From positions 1-7,095 of the forward strand of contig DAOVSZ010000144.1 in assembly GCA_030627725.1 (NCBI GenBank): a stretch of 7,095 nt of DNA. The letters are read 5' to 3'. The translations under genes and the position numbers were made by a program. Shown here piece by piece: positions 1 to 6,462 of the stretch. How positions within the stretch are numbered: position 1 is the stretch's first letter; every line of letters begins with the position of its first letter. The DNA comes from Desulfobulbaceae bacterium. Lineage in GTDB: Bacteria > Desulfobacterota > Desulfobulbia > Desulfobulbales > DAOVSZ01. The notes beneath the pieces were generated by a model. The model saw only the letters and a program-made list of their open reading frames with translations. It was not told the origin of the DNA and ran no database searches.

Positions 1-650
1 ATGTTCGCGCATCCTATCTGTACATAGGGAAAGTTTTTTCTCGGGCTTAACTCGTGCATCTTTTGAAACAGAAAGTTTTTACCGGTTCCGCTTTCTCCGG
101 TAACAAGGATAGTGATATCCGACTTCAGAGACAGGCGCTGCATAAGCTTGACGATTTGTTTCATCTGGTCACTGGTGCAGATAAGATCGTCAAAGAGATC
201 GGCGGAAGAAGGAGAAGGCTTGTGTGCTTCTGCTTCAATAAGCTCAAGGATGCCTTCGATTCTGTCAAAGTCCAGAGGCTTTTCCATATAGTCGAGTGCG
301 CCGAGTTTCATGGCTTCAACAGCGCCCCTGATTTCAGTCTGACCACTGATTATGACAACTGTAAGGTCCGGACGGGTGTTTTTTATGATTTCAAGGATTG
401 CCAGACCGTCAAAGGAGTCGGGCAGTTTAAGGTCAAGAAGGACTAAAGAGAGGTTTTCCTCGTTTTCAATGAAGTTAAGTGCGGATTTGCCGGTGCCGGC
501 AGATATGGTCTGGTAGCCTTTTTTCTTGAAAAATTTTTCAAGCCCGATCTTGATCAGGTTGTCATCGTCAACGATCAGAATTTTTTGCAGACTTTTGGGA
601 GCGTCCGAAGGATTTTTCGGTTTTTTGTTTTTGGAGTTCTGGTCTGTCAT
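1..650 (-). CDS. NtrC-family sigma-54-dependent response regulator, C-terminus missing at window edge
   Basis: This is a two-component response regulator that would act as a sigma-54 enhancer-binding activator in the cytoplasm. The 216 visible residues begin with a Lys/Asn-rich tail (1-20). A receiver domain follows (about 22-140), with the acidic pocket D28-D29-D30, the phospho-acceptor D73 in LLDLKLPD, the switch residue S102 and the conserved K124 in EKPLD. After a short linker the AAA+ sigma-54 interaction domain starts, with Walker A GESGTGKN at 185-192, followed by HELSPRKNFPYV, which matches the usual NtrC pattern. The family norm after the Walker lysine is Glu; here it is Asn192. Walker B, the GAFTGA loop and the DNA-binding helix lie outside the window, so activity and targets cannot be judged. 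The ATG at 650 is chosen because AGGA lies 9 bases upstream and a promoter precedes it. No partner kinase is visible. The gene diverges from ispG. Confidence 0.9.
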   Translation of the reverse strand, partial: MTDQNSKNKKPKNPSDAPKSLQKILIVDDDNLIKIGLEKFFKKKGYQTISAGTGKSALNFIENEENLSLVLLDLKLPDSFDGLAILEIIKNTRPDLTVVIISGQTEIRGAVEAMKLGALDYMEKPLDFDRIEGILELIEAEAHKPSPSSADLFDDLICTSDQMKQIVKLMQRLSLKSDITILVTGESGTGKNFLFQKMHELSPRKNFPYVQIGCAN

Positions 651-711
651 GTGCAGGTTCCTGCTGGAAGTATCAATGAGGGATGTCAGTATTACTGCTA
701 AATATATTAAT

Positions 712-740
712 AGTTTACCAGAAGCACTACGAATTGACAA
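712..740 (-). promoter_or_regulatory. Sigma-70-type promoter for the response regulator
   Basis: Read on the minus strand, TTGTCA (735-740) matches the -35 consensus at 5 of 6 positions. It is followed by a 17-bp spacer and TAAACT (712-717), 4 of 6 for the -10. Transcription would start near 705, giving a leader of about 55 nt before the ATG at 650. I saw no sigma-54 (-24/-12) promoter here. Confidence 0.5.
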
Positions 741-765
741 CCTCGTAAAGACAGACGTAGGCATT

Positions 766-805
766 TTGGCGCCAATGATTTGAGAAGGAAGAAATGTTGC
801 GCAAC
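766..805. promoter_or_regulatory. Pair of 10-bp palindromes, possible operator
   Basis: Two perfect 10-bp palindromes lie in the divergent spacer: TTGGCGCCAA (766-775) and GTTGCGCAAC (796-805). They share the pattern NTKGCGCMAN, and their centres are exactly 30 bp apart, about three helical turns. That is the geometry expected for cooperative dimer binding, and the pair lies just upstream of the regulator's -35 box. No binding protein can be named. Short GC palindromes also arise by chance, so this is a suggestion only. Confidence 0.25.
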
Positions 806-861
806 GCCGCGTGTAGCGTGTTTTTAAAAGAGAGAGAAAATCAGCCAGAAAAAAAAGATGG

Positions 862-890
862 ATGCAAGTGAGGCGACAAGTGGTTATACT
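862..890 (+). promoter_or_regulatory. Weak promoter candidate for ispG, very close to its start
   Basis: TATACT (885-890) matches 5 of 6 of the -10 consensus. ATGCAA (862-867), with a 17-bp spacer, matches only 3 of 6 of the -35. The start codon lies 8 bases after the -10, so a transcript from here would have almost no leader. No purine-rich Shine-Dalgarno sequence is found just before the ATG at 899, which fits a leaderless message. Confidence 0.3.
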
Positions 891-898
891 TTCGCGCC

Positions 899-1972
899 AT
901 GAATAAAAGAAAACAGACAAGACAGATACGAGTCGGCGCGGTGCCGGTCGGCGGCGACGCTCCTGTTTCCGTCCAGTCAATGACCAATACCGATACCCGT
1001 GATGTAGAAGCGACGGTTTCTCAGATCCATCGGCTTGAAAAGGCCGGTTGTGAGATCATACGGGTGGCGGTCCTGGACCTGGAGGCTGCTGCGGCGATTC
1101 GGCGAATCCGGGAACAGATCAGCATCCCGCTCATAGCAGATATCCATTTTGACCATCGCCTTGCGGTTGCCAGTATGGAAAACGGCGCCCAGGCAATCCG
1201 CATTAACCCGGGCAATATCGGCGGGCCGGAAAAACTGGCAAATGTCGTTGCTGCCGCGAAACAGCATGCTGTGCCTATAAGGGTGGGAGTGAACTCGGGT
1301 TCGCTTGAAAAAGACATCCTGTCCAGACATGGCAGACCTACGCCTGCCGCTCTGGTGGAAAGCGCTTTGCGTAATGTGGGGCTTCTGGAAGATTTCGGCT
1401 TTTACGAGATAAAGGTCTCCATAAAGTCATCTGATGCCCTGACTACCGTTGATGCGTATCGCGAGCTTGCCTCCCAATGTGACTATCCGCTCCATCTCGG
1501 CGTGACCGAGGCCGGGGGGCTGATCGCAGGCACGGTCAAGTCCAGCCTGGCGCTCGGCATGCTGCTTTATGATGGTATCGGAGACACCTTCCGGATCTCA
1601 CTCACCAGAGACCCGGTCGAAGAGATCCGGGTAGGGTATGAGCTGCTCAGGGCCTTACGGATTCGTGAGCGTGGGCCGGAGCTGATATCATGCCCGACCT
1701 GCGGCAGGTGCGGGATAAACCTCTTTGGCCTTGCCGAGAAGGTCGAAGAACACATCCAGACCATCACCACCCCCCTTAAAATTGCAGTCATGGGCTGCGT
1801 GGTCAACGGCCCTGGCGAGGCCAAGGAGGCCGACATAGGCCTTGCAGGCGGCAAGGGAACAGGGCTTATCTTTAAAAAAGGGAAGCTCTACAAGAAGGTC
1901 CCGGAGAAAGAGTTGCTGCAGGTTTTTCTTTCTGAAGTGGATGAGATGGTTAGGCTGAAGGCTGAAGGCTGA
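899..1972 (+). CDS. ispG: 4-hydroxy-3-methylbut-2-enyl diphosphate synthase (IspG/GcpE)
   Basis: IspG catalyses the penultimate step of the MEP (non-mevalonate) isoprenoid pathway. It reductively opens 2-C-methyl-D-erythritol 2,4-cyclodiphosphate to HMBPP in the cytosol, using a [4Fe-4S] cluster fed by flavodoxin or ferredoxin. The 357 residues compare with 372 in E. coli. The N-terminal TIM barrel opens with the typical RQIRVG..PVGGDAPVSVQSMTNTDT stretch (about 8-33). The C-terminal domain carries the cluster ligands C265 and C268 in CPTCGRC, C300 in CVVNGPGEA, and E307. All four sit exactly five residues before E. coli C270, C273, C305 and E312. The ATG at 899 is the first possible start, because an in-frame stop lies at 869-871. 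There is no evident Shine-Dalgarno site. The gene is first in a likely operon with proS (90-bp gap, no terminator). The last codons lie inside a 7-bp tandem repeat. Confidence 0.97.
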   Translation: MNKRKQTRQIRVGAVPVGGDAPVSVQSMTNTDTRDVEATVSQIHRLEKAGCEIIRVAVLDLEAAAAIRRIREQISIPLIADIHFDHRLAVASMENGAQAIRINPGNIGGPEKLANVVAAAKQHAVPIRVGVNSGSLEKDILSRHGRPTPAALVESALRNVGLLEDFGFYEIKVSIKSSDALTTVDAYRELASQCDYPLHLGVTEAGGLIAGTVKSSLALGMLLYDGIGDTFRISLTRDPVEEIRVGYELLRALRIRERGPELISCPTCGRCGINLFGLAEKVEEHIQTITTPLKIAVMGCVVNGPGEAKEADIGLAGGKGTGLIFKKGKLYKKVPEKELLQVFLSEVDEMVRLKAEG

Positions 1973-1973
1973 A
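1953..1973 (+). repeat. Three tandem copies of GGCTGAA spanning the ispG stop codon
   Basis: GGCTGAA occurs three times head to tail (1953-1959, 1960-1966, 1967-1973), followed by a degenerate GGTGGAA. The array encodes the last residues of IspG (LKAEG), and its third copy supplies the TGA stop. Because 7 is not a multiple of 3, gain or loss of a copy would shift the reading frame at the extreme C-terminus. Confidence 0.85.
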
Positions 1974-2013
1974 GGTGGAATTTTTTATTATTTACTCAAC
2001 ATAAATAGTTTCT

Positions 2014-2040
2014 CTCTGTGAGCTCTGCGGACTCTGTGAG
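2014..2040 (+). repeat. Three tandem 9-mers (CTCTGTGAG type) in the ispG-proS gap
   Basis: Three 9-base units follow each other: CTCTGTGAG (2014-2022), CTCTGCGGA (2023-2031) and CTCTGTGAG (2032-2040). The first and third are identical; the second differs at three positions. The array ends 10 bases before the proS Shine-Dalgarno site (AAGGA, 2051-2055). It would be transcribed in the operon's intergenic leader. I see no strong hairpin or T-run, so it is not an obvious terminator. Confidence 0.7.
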
Positions 2041-2062
2041 AGATTAAATTAAGGATTTTGAT

Positions 2063-3781
2063 ATGCGTTTTTCACAGTTATTGTTGCCGACGTTAAAGGA
2101 AACCCCTGCCGAGGCGGAGGTGGTCAGTCATCAGCTTATGCTGCGGGCGGGTTTTATCCGGAAGCTGACCTCGGGAATTTATACCTATCTGCCGCTGGGG
2201 CTGGCATCGATCAGAAAGGTTGAGCGGATTGTCAGGGAAGAGATGAACCGGGCCGGGGCCCAGGAGCTTCTTATGCCCATGGTGCAGCCGGCAGACCTCT
2301 GGCAGGAGTCCGGACGATGGGAGAAATACGGGCCGGAGCTTCTCCGGTTTGAAGACCGGCACGGCAGGATGAGTTGCCTGGGACCGACCCATGAGGAGGT
2401 CATTACCGACCTGGTCAGAAAGACGGTGCATTCCTACCGTCAGCTGCCAGTCAATCTCTATCAGATCCAGACCAAGTTTCGTGATGAGATCCGACCGCGT
2501 TTCGGGCTCATGCGGGGCCGTGAATTCATTATGAAGGACGGGTACAGTTTTGATGCTGACGAGAAAGGCGCTGAAATCACCTATAAAAAGATGTACGACG
2601 CCTATCACCGGATCTTTGAACGGTGTGGCTTAAAGTTCCGATCGGTTGAGGCGGACACCGGCGCCATCGGCGGCAGTTTTTCCCACGAATTCATGGTCCT
2701 TGCCGAGACCGGCGAAGACACCCTTGTCATGTGCAAGGAGTGTGCGTATGCGGCCAATATGGAGAAGGCATCGTGTATGAAGCCGGAAGTTTCTCACGAC
2801 AAGCCGGAACTGCTTCCTCTGGAAAAGGTCGAAACGCCGGGCAAGAGAAAGGTCAAGGCGGTCACCGAGTTTCTTGACATCAAGCCGCAGGAACTGGTGA
2901 AGACCATGGTGTACATGGCTGATGACACGAAACCGGTGGCAGTCCTTGTCCGGGGGGATCGCGAGGTCCAGCCGGTGAAGCTGAAAAATCTGATTGGCGC
3001 CATCGAGGTGGAACTCGCTGACGACAAACAGGTCTTTGACAGCGCCGGAGTGCCGTCAGGATACTTGGGGCCGGTCGGGATCAAGATTCCGGTGGTGGCG
3101 GACCGGGAGGTGACCGAGATGTGTAATTTTGCGATCGGCGCCAATGAGAAGAATTATCATTTTGTGAATGCCAATTTCGGGCGTGATTTTGAGGTTGATC
3201 AGGTTGCTGATCTCAGGATGGTGACCGAGGGTGACCGCTGTCCTGAATGCGGCGGCAGCCTTCTGTTGACAAAAGGCATTGAGGTCGGGCATATCTTCAA
3301 GCTGGGGACAAGTTACAGTGAGGCGTTACAAGCGACCTTTCTGGATAATAACGGTGTTGAAAAGACCTTTGTCATGGGCTGTTTCGGGATAGGCGTCAGC
3401 CGCACAGTGGCAGCGGCCATTGAGCAGGGTCATGACAAGGACGGGATTATCTTCCCGGCGCCCATCGCACCTTTTCACGTTGCCTTGTTGAATCTTTCCA
3501 CAAAGGACGAAAAGGTCACTGCGGCAGTGGAAGATCTTTATGAAAAACTGCAGAAAAAAGGTGTTGAGGTGCTCATGGATGACCGGGACGAACGGCCCGG
3601 CGTCAAGTTCAAGGATGCTGATCTGATCGGTGTTCCGTATCGGGTTGTGGTCGGGAAAAGTTATGCCAAGGAGGGGCTGGTGGAAATCAGGTCGAGAATC
3701 GACGGTGAGACAGTCTCTGCGACTTCTGACGAGGCTGTAGCGATGGTTTTGGAAAAGGTCCGTGCCGCTTTGGAAGTGTAA
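2063..3781 (+). CDS. proS: Prolyl-tRNA synthetase, bacterial type with editing domain
   Basis: ProRS charges tRNA-Pro with proline in the cytosol (class II aminoacyl-tRNA synthetase). At 572 residues it has the same length as the E. coli enzyme. In order: the catalytic core with motif 1 (about 38-75); motif 2, FRDEIRPRFGLMRGREF (139-155), containing R140 and E142; an inserted YbaK-like editing domain (about 230-400) that clears mischarged Ala-tRNA, with K280 where E. coli has the editing lysine K279; motif 3, GCFGIGVSR (439-447); and a C-terminal anticodon-binding domain (about 473-572). Two CxxC pairs, C224/C227 and C393/C396, bracket the insertion and could bind a metal; the pairing is my inference. 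The start is supported by AAGGA 7 bases upstream. The stop lies 2 bp before the rel ATG, so the two genes are almost certainly co-transcribed. The enzyme makes the charged tRNA whose absence Rel senses. Confidence 0.97.
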   Translation: MRFSQLLLPTLKETPAEAEVVSHQLMLRAGFIRKLTSGIYTYLPLGLASIRKVERIVREEMNRAGAQELLMPMVQPADLWQESGRWEKYGPELLRFEDRHGRMSCLGPTHEEVITDLVRKTVHSYRQLPVNLYQIQTKFRDEIRPRFGLMRGREFIMKDGYSFDADEKGAEITYKKMYDAYHRIFERCGLKFRSVEADTGAIGGSFSHEFMVLAETGEDTLVMCKECAYAANMEKASCMKPEVSHDKPELLPLEKVETPGKRKVKAVTEFLDIKPQELVKTMVYMADDTKPVAVLVRGDREVQPVKLKNLIGAIEVELADDKQVFDSAGVPSGYLGPVGIKIPVVADREVTEMCNFAIGANEKNYHFVNANFGRDFEVDQVADLRMVTEGDRCPECGGSLLLTKGIEVGHIFKLGTSYSEALQATFLDNNGVEKTFVMGCFGIGVSRTVAAAIEQGHDKDGIIFPAPIAPFHVALLNLSTKDEKVTAAVEDLYEKLQKKGVEVLMDDRDERPGVKFKDADLIGVPYRVVVGKSYAKEGLVEIRSRIDGETVSATSDEAVAMVLEKVRAALEV

Positions 3782-3783
3782 GA

Positions 3784-5934
3784 ATGGTTTCGATTGACAA
3801 CATCATAGAACTGGTCCGGGATTATGTGTCCCCGGAAGACCTGGGCTCAATCCGGAAGGCCTTCGAGTTTGCTGAAAAGGCTTATCAGGGAAAGTCGCGG
3901 GAGTCCGGGGAGGCCTATATCCATCATCCGCTGGCAGTCACCCATATCCTTGCCTCTATGCGGCTTGATGTGCATACACTGATGGCAGGACTCCTTCATT
4001 CGGTGTTAAAGGCGCCTGCCGGGACGACTGAAGATGAACTCAGAAAACTCTTTGGTGAAGATGTTGCCGCCCTGGTGAGCGGGGCTACGAAGATTGATAA
4101 TTTTCAATTTAACAGCAGACTTGCCTATCAGGCGGAGAATATCCGGAAGATGCTGCTTGCCATGTCCAAGGACATCCGGGTCCTGTTGTTGAAGCTGGCT
4201 GACCGTTTGCATGACATGCAGACGTTGTCTTTCACTGTCGAGCGGCAACTGGAGATCGCCAGGGAAACCATGGATCTTTATGCCCCTCTTGCCAGCCGGC
4301 TTGGTATTGACTGGATGAAAAGGGAACTGGAGGACCTTTCCTTTGCCTACCTCTATCCTGACGAATATGAGAGTCTTTCTGAAAAGATAGAGAGTTCCCT
4401 TGCCGACCGGACAGTGTATGTTGAAGAGGTAAAAAAGCAGATCCAGGACAGGCTGAAGTTGAATGGACTTAAGGATTTTAGAATACTGGGCCGCCCCAAG
4501 CATCTCTACAGCATTTACAGGAAGTTGATTGCGCAGAATATCCCCCTTGAGAAAGTCTACGATAAGGTTGCTTTCAGGATTATTGTCAGGACAGTGAGTG
4601 AGTGTTATGCAGCGCTTGGGGTTGTTCATTCCATGTTGCTGCCTGTTGCAAGCAGGTTCAAGGATTTTATAAGCAGCCCGAAGGCCAATATGTATCAATC
4701 GCTTCATACCTCGGTTGTTGGTCCCTACGGTGAATTTATGGAGATCCAGATCCGGACCGAGGAGATGGACCGGATCGCCAATGACGGGATTGCCGCCCAC
4801 TGGGCATATAAAGAAGGAAAAGATGTCTCGACAAAAGATGCAAAACTCTTCCACTGGCTTAAGCAGCTTGTTCATGGGTTGCAGGAGTTGCGCGATCCGG
4901 ACGAATTTTTAGAGGCGGTCAAGGGTGAACTTGTTCAGAGTGAGATGTATGTGCTCACCCCGAACGGTGATGTCAAGGAATTGAAGGCGGGCAGCACTCC
5001 GCTTGATTTTGCGTACAGCATTCATACGGAGGTAGGAAACAGGTGTACCGGGGCCAAGGTGAACGGCCGCATTGTACCTCTGAAGTATCAACTGAAAAAC
5101 GGTGAGATGGTCGAGATCCTGACCTCGCCGAAGCAGACGCCGAATCGTGGCTGGCTGTCCCTTGTCAAGACCGGCCGGGCCAAGAGCAGAATCCGTCAGT
5201 GGCTGAGGCAGGAGGAGCAGGGAAAAAGCCTGAAGCTCGGGCGGGAGATCTGTGAGCGTGAACTGCGCAGGCATAATTTCAGCTTGAAGAAGGTGATAAA
5301 TACCGGTCACCTCAAGCAGGTATTGAAGGCATTGTCCTGCAATTCACTGGATGATCTTCTGTTACATGTCGGACGAGGCAAAATTATGGTCCAGGCCATC
5401 GTCAAGGCAGTGCTGCCGGAAGAGTTTCATAAGGAAGGGCCGGCGGAGCGGCAGCTTGATTTTATTGCAAGGCGGCAGGACCGGAAAAAGAAAGAGCAGG
5501 GAGATGTCCTGCAGGTTGACGGCATTGACGGCGTGTTGATGCATGTCAGTCAGTGTTGTATGCCTGTGCCTGGGGATGATATAATGGGCTTTATTACAGC
5601 GGGCCGCGGTATTTCCGTCCACAAGGCAACGTGTTCCAATTTGATGGCAACGGATTCGGAACGCTGGATAGAGGTCAGCTGGTCCGGCAATGGAGCGGTT
5701 CCGCACAGGGCGCAGATATTTGTTGTAGGGCAGGATAAAAAGGGACTTCTCGCTGAATTGAGTAATACAATCAGTATGGAAGACGCCAACATCATGAATG
5801 TTGAGGCCCGTACGACATCAGATAATCTGTCTTCATTCAGGCTTGTAGTAGAAGTGGAAGGGAGGGCGCATCTGGACAGGCTGCTTCAGCGCATTCGGCA
5901 GCTCAATGGAATACTCGAAGCCCGTCGGAAATGA
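3784..5934 (+). CDS. relA: Long RelA/SpoT-family (p)ppGpp synthetase with degenerate hydrolase site
   Basis: This ribosome-associated stringent-response enzyme makes (p)ppGpp from ATP and GTP/GDP. The 716 residues show the full long-RSH layout: HD hydrolase domain (about 20-180), synthetase (about 230-345), TGS (about 387-450), helical region, zinc-finger/CC domain (C591, C592, H613, C617) and ACT domain (about 642-713). The synthetase looks intact: R237, K239, S243, K247, catalytic D260, RFKD 291-294, K300, N302, Y304, H308 and E320. In the HD domain H48, H72 and D140 remain, but the usual HDVVEDT reads HSVLKAP (72-78). The residues matching Streptococcus Rel D78, E81 and D82 are therefore S73, K76 and A77, and N148 is Asp. 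Hydrolysis is probably lost, making it RelA-like in function, yet RFKD is the motif usual in bifunctional enzymes rather than the RelA EXDD. GGAAG at 3772-3776, inside the proS end, is the likely ribosome site. Family assignment is sure; hydrolase loss is inferred. Confidence 0.95.
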   Translation: MVSIDNIIELVRDYVSPEDLGSIRKAFEFAEKAYQGKSRESGEAYIHHPLAVTHILASMRLDVHTLMAGLLHSVLKAPAGTTEDELRKLFGEDVAALVSGATKIDNFQFNSRLAYQAENIRKMLLAMSKDIRVLLLKLADRLHDMQTLSFTVERQLEIARETMDLYAPLASRLGIDWMKRELEDLSFAYLYPDEYESLSEKIESSLADRTVYVEEVKKQIQDRLKLNGLKDFRILGRPKHLYSIYRKLIAQNIPLEKVYDKVAFRIIVRTVSECYAALGVVHSMLLPVASRFKDFISSPKANMYQSLHTSVVGPYGEFMEIQIRTEEMDRIANDGIAAHWAYKEGKDVSTKDAKLFHWLKQLVHGLQELRDPDEFLEAVKGELVQSEMYVLTPNGDVKELKAGSTPLDFAYSIHTEVGNRCTGAKVNGRIVPLKYQLKNGEMVEILTSPKQTPNRGWLSLVKTGRAKSRIRQWLRQEEQGKSLKLGREICERELRRHNFSLKKVINTGHLKQVLKALSCNSLDDLLLHVGRGKIMVQAIVKAVLPEEFHKEGPAERQLDFIARRQDRKKKEQGDVLQVDGIDGVLMHVSQCCMPVPGDDIMGFITAGRGISVHKATCSNLMATDSERWIEVSWSGNGAVPHRAQIFVVGQDKKGLLAELSNTISMEDANIMNVEARTTSDNLSSFRLVVEVEGRAHLDRLLQRIRQLNGILEARRK

Positions 5935-5945
5935 TGAAAAGAAAA

Positions 5946-6116
5946 GTAACTATTCAGCTGCACCCCATCTTTGAACGATCCGGCCTGCTCACATAGGCGG
6001 GCTATAGACTCGCAAGCCTGCTTGTCCAGGTAAGCGAAGACTCCGAACCTGGGGCACATCTGAACAGTTACAGGATGGTGTTTATGACAAGTTTTCAGCT
6101 CCACCTGAATAGTTAC
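5946..6116. mobile_element. Non-autonomous MITE-like element, copy A
   Basis: This 171-bp element has no coding capacity. It starts GTAACTATTCAG (5946-5957) and ends with the exact inverse CTGAATAGTTAC (6105-6116). A further inverted end lies inside, CTGAACAGTTAC at 6060-6071, whose arm (6051-6071) pairs at 17 of 21 positions with 5946-5966. An exact 8-bp direct repeat, AAAGAAAA, abuts both outer ends (5938-5945 and 6117-6124). GTAA termini with 8-bp target duplications are typical of IS66-family elements, so it may be an internally deleted relative. That assignment is inference, and the A-rich duplication could be chance. The element sits between the rel stop codon and the terminator at 6121. 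A related copy is at 6565-6773. Confidence 0.65.
6029..6045 (-). repeat. Micro-module, 17-bp form, inverted, inside element A
   Basis: On the minus strand this reads CGGAGTCTTCGCTTACC. It matches the 27-bp modules of element B minus ten bases (two CCGCT pentamers). The corresponding place in element B is empty: there the flanks join as ATATT then TGGACAAG, whereas here they are AGGTT, module, TGGACAAG. The flanks also form a CCAGGT/ACCTGG stem around it (6026-6031 with 6047-6052). Confidence 0.6.
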
Positions 6117-6120
6117 AAAG

Positions 6121-6160
6121 AAAAAACCGTTCTCTTTACAAAGTGAGAGAACGGTTTTTT
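6121..6160. terminator. Bidirectional intrinsic terminator between rel and rpmB
   Basis: A perfect 15-bp stem (6121-6135 with 6146-6160, core AACCGTTCTCT/AGAGAACGGTT) encloses a 10-base loop. It is flanked by an A-run on the left and a T-run on the right, so it can end transcripts from both sides: the ispG-proS-rel operon on the plus strand and rpmB on the minus strand, whose stop is 28 bases away. Element A now separates it from the rel stop codon. Confidence 0.9.
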
Positions 6161-6188
6161 TTGTAAACGGAATCCCCCGGGATGAGGG

Positions 6189-6392
6189 TCAGACGCTCTG
6201 TGCGGGCTTCAGGACGGCGCCTGATCGGATACACCGGGTACAGGCCCGGATGTACTTCGCGTTTCCGCCTGAGGTGGCCTGTCTCACCTTTTGCAGGTTC
6301 GGAAGCCAGCGGCGCCTTGTTTTATTATGGGCGTGGCTTACATTGTTGCCTGTCATTGGTTTTTTGCCACAGATTTCACATACTTTTGCCAT
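6189..6392 (-). CDS. rpmB: 50S ribosomal protein L28
   Basis: L28 is a small protein of the large ribosomal subunit. The 67-residue product starts MAKVCEICGKKP and continues GNNVSHAHNKTRRRWLPNLQ, both family hallmarks. Four cysteines, C5, C8, C51 and C54, form two CxxC pairs, so this is the zinc-ribbon (C+) version of L28. Two in-frame ATGs exist, at 6398 and 6392. The Shine-Dalgarno AGGAG (6400-6404) is one base from the first but seven from the second, and the protein family begins MAKV, so 6392 is chosen. The gene stands alone between its own promoter (6524-6552) and a shared terminator (6121-6160), and converges on the rel operon. It is bracketed by two direct copies of a MITE-like element, but the reading frame is undamaged. 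Confidence 0.97.
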   Translation of the reverse strand: MAKVCEICGKKPMTGNNVSHAHNKTRRRWLPNLQKVRQATSGGNAKYIRACTRCIRSGAVLKPAQSV

Positions 6393-6399
6393 GATCATA

Positions 6400-6404
6400 C
6401 TCCT
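6400..6404 (-). promoter_or_regulatory. Ribosome binding site of rpmB (AGGAG)
   Basis: AGGAG on the minus strand lies seven bases before the ATG at 6392 and only one before the ATG at 6398. This spacing decides in favour of the MAKV start. The site begins one base after the stop codon of a possible leader ORF (6406-6462). Confidence 0.8.
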
Positions 6405-6405
6405 T

Positions 6406-6462
6406 TTATCCTTCCAGCGACACGAGACGAGCCGTGTATGATGCCTCTACGCAGCGTCTCAT
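6406..6462 (-). CDS. Possible 18-aa leader ORF upstream of rpmB
   Basis: An ATG-to-TAA frame of 18 codons (MRRCVEASYTARLVSLEG) lies within the predicted rpmB leader and ends 13 bases before the rpmB start, next to its Shine-Dalgarno site. That arrangement would allow translational coupling. Its own ribosome site is poor: GGAG lies about 12 bases upstream. A GAGACG/CGTCTC inverted repeat (6424-6429 with 6455-6460) spans most of it. I do not recognise the peptide, and a frame this short can be chance. Confidence 0.2.
   Translation of the reverse strand: MRRCVEASYTARLVSLEG

Noticed and set aside
54..446. 130-codon open frame on the plus strand
   Set aside because: It is antisense to the receiver and AAA+ parts of the response regulator, whose minus-strand translation is clearly real.
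526..783. 85-codon open frame on the plus strand running into the spacer before ispG
   Set aside because: More than half is antisense to the regulator, the rest is in the promoter region, and no ribosome site or recognisable product is seen.
3779..3786. Possible frameshift or fusion between proS and rel
   Set aside because: Both proteins are full length with intact ends. The 2-bp gap is an ordinary operon junction.
4006..4875. 289-codon open frame on the minus strand
   Set aside because: It lies fully inside rel, antisense to the conserved HD and synthetase domains, and its translation shows no recognisable domain. It is a by-product of the coding bias of rel.
6393..6398. Alternative rpmB start giving MIMAKV
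   Set aside because: The ribosome site would be one base from this ATG, and L28 proteins begin MAKV. The ATG at 6392 has proper spacing.
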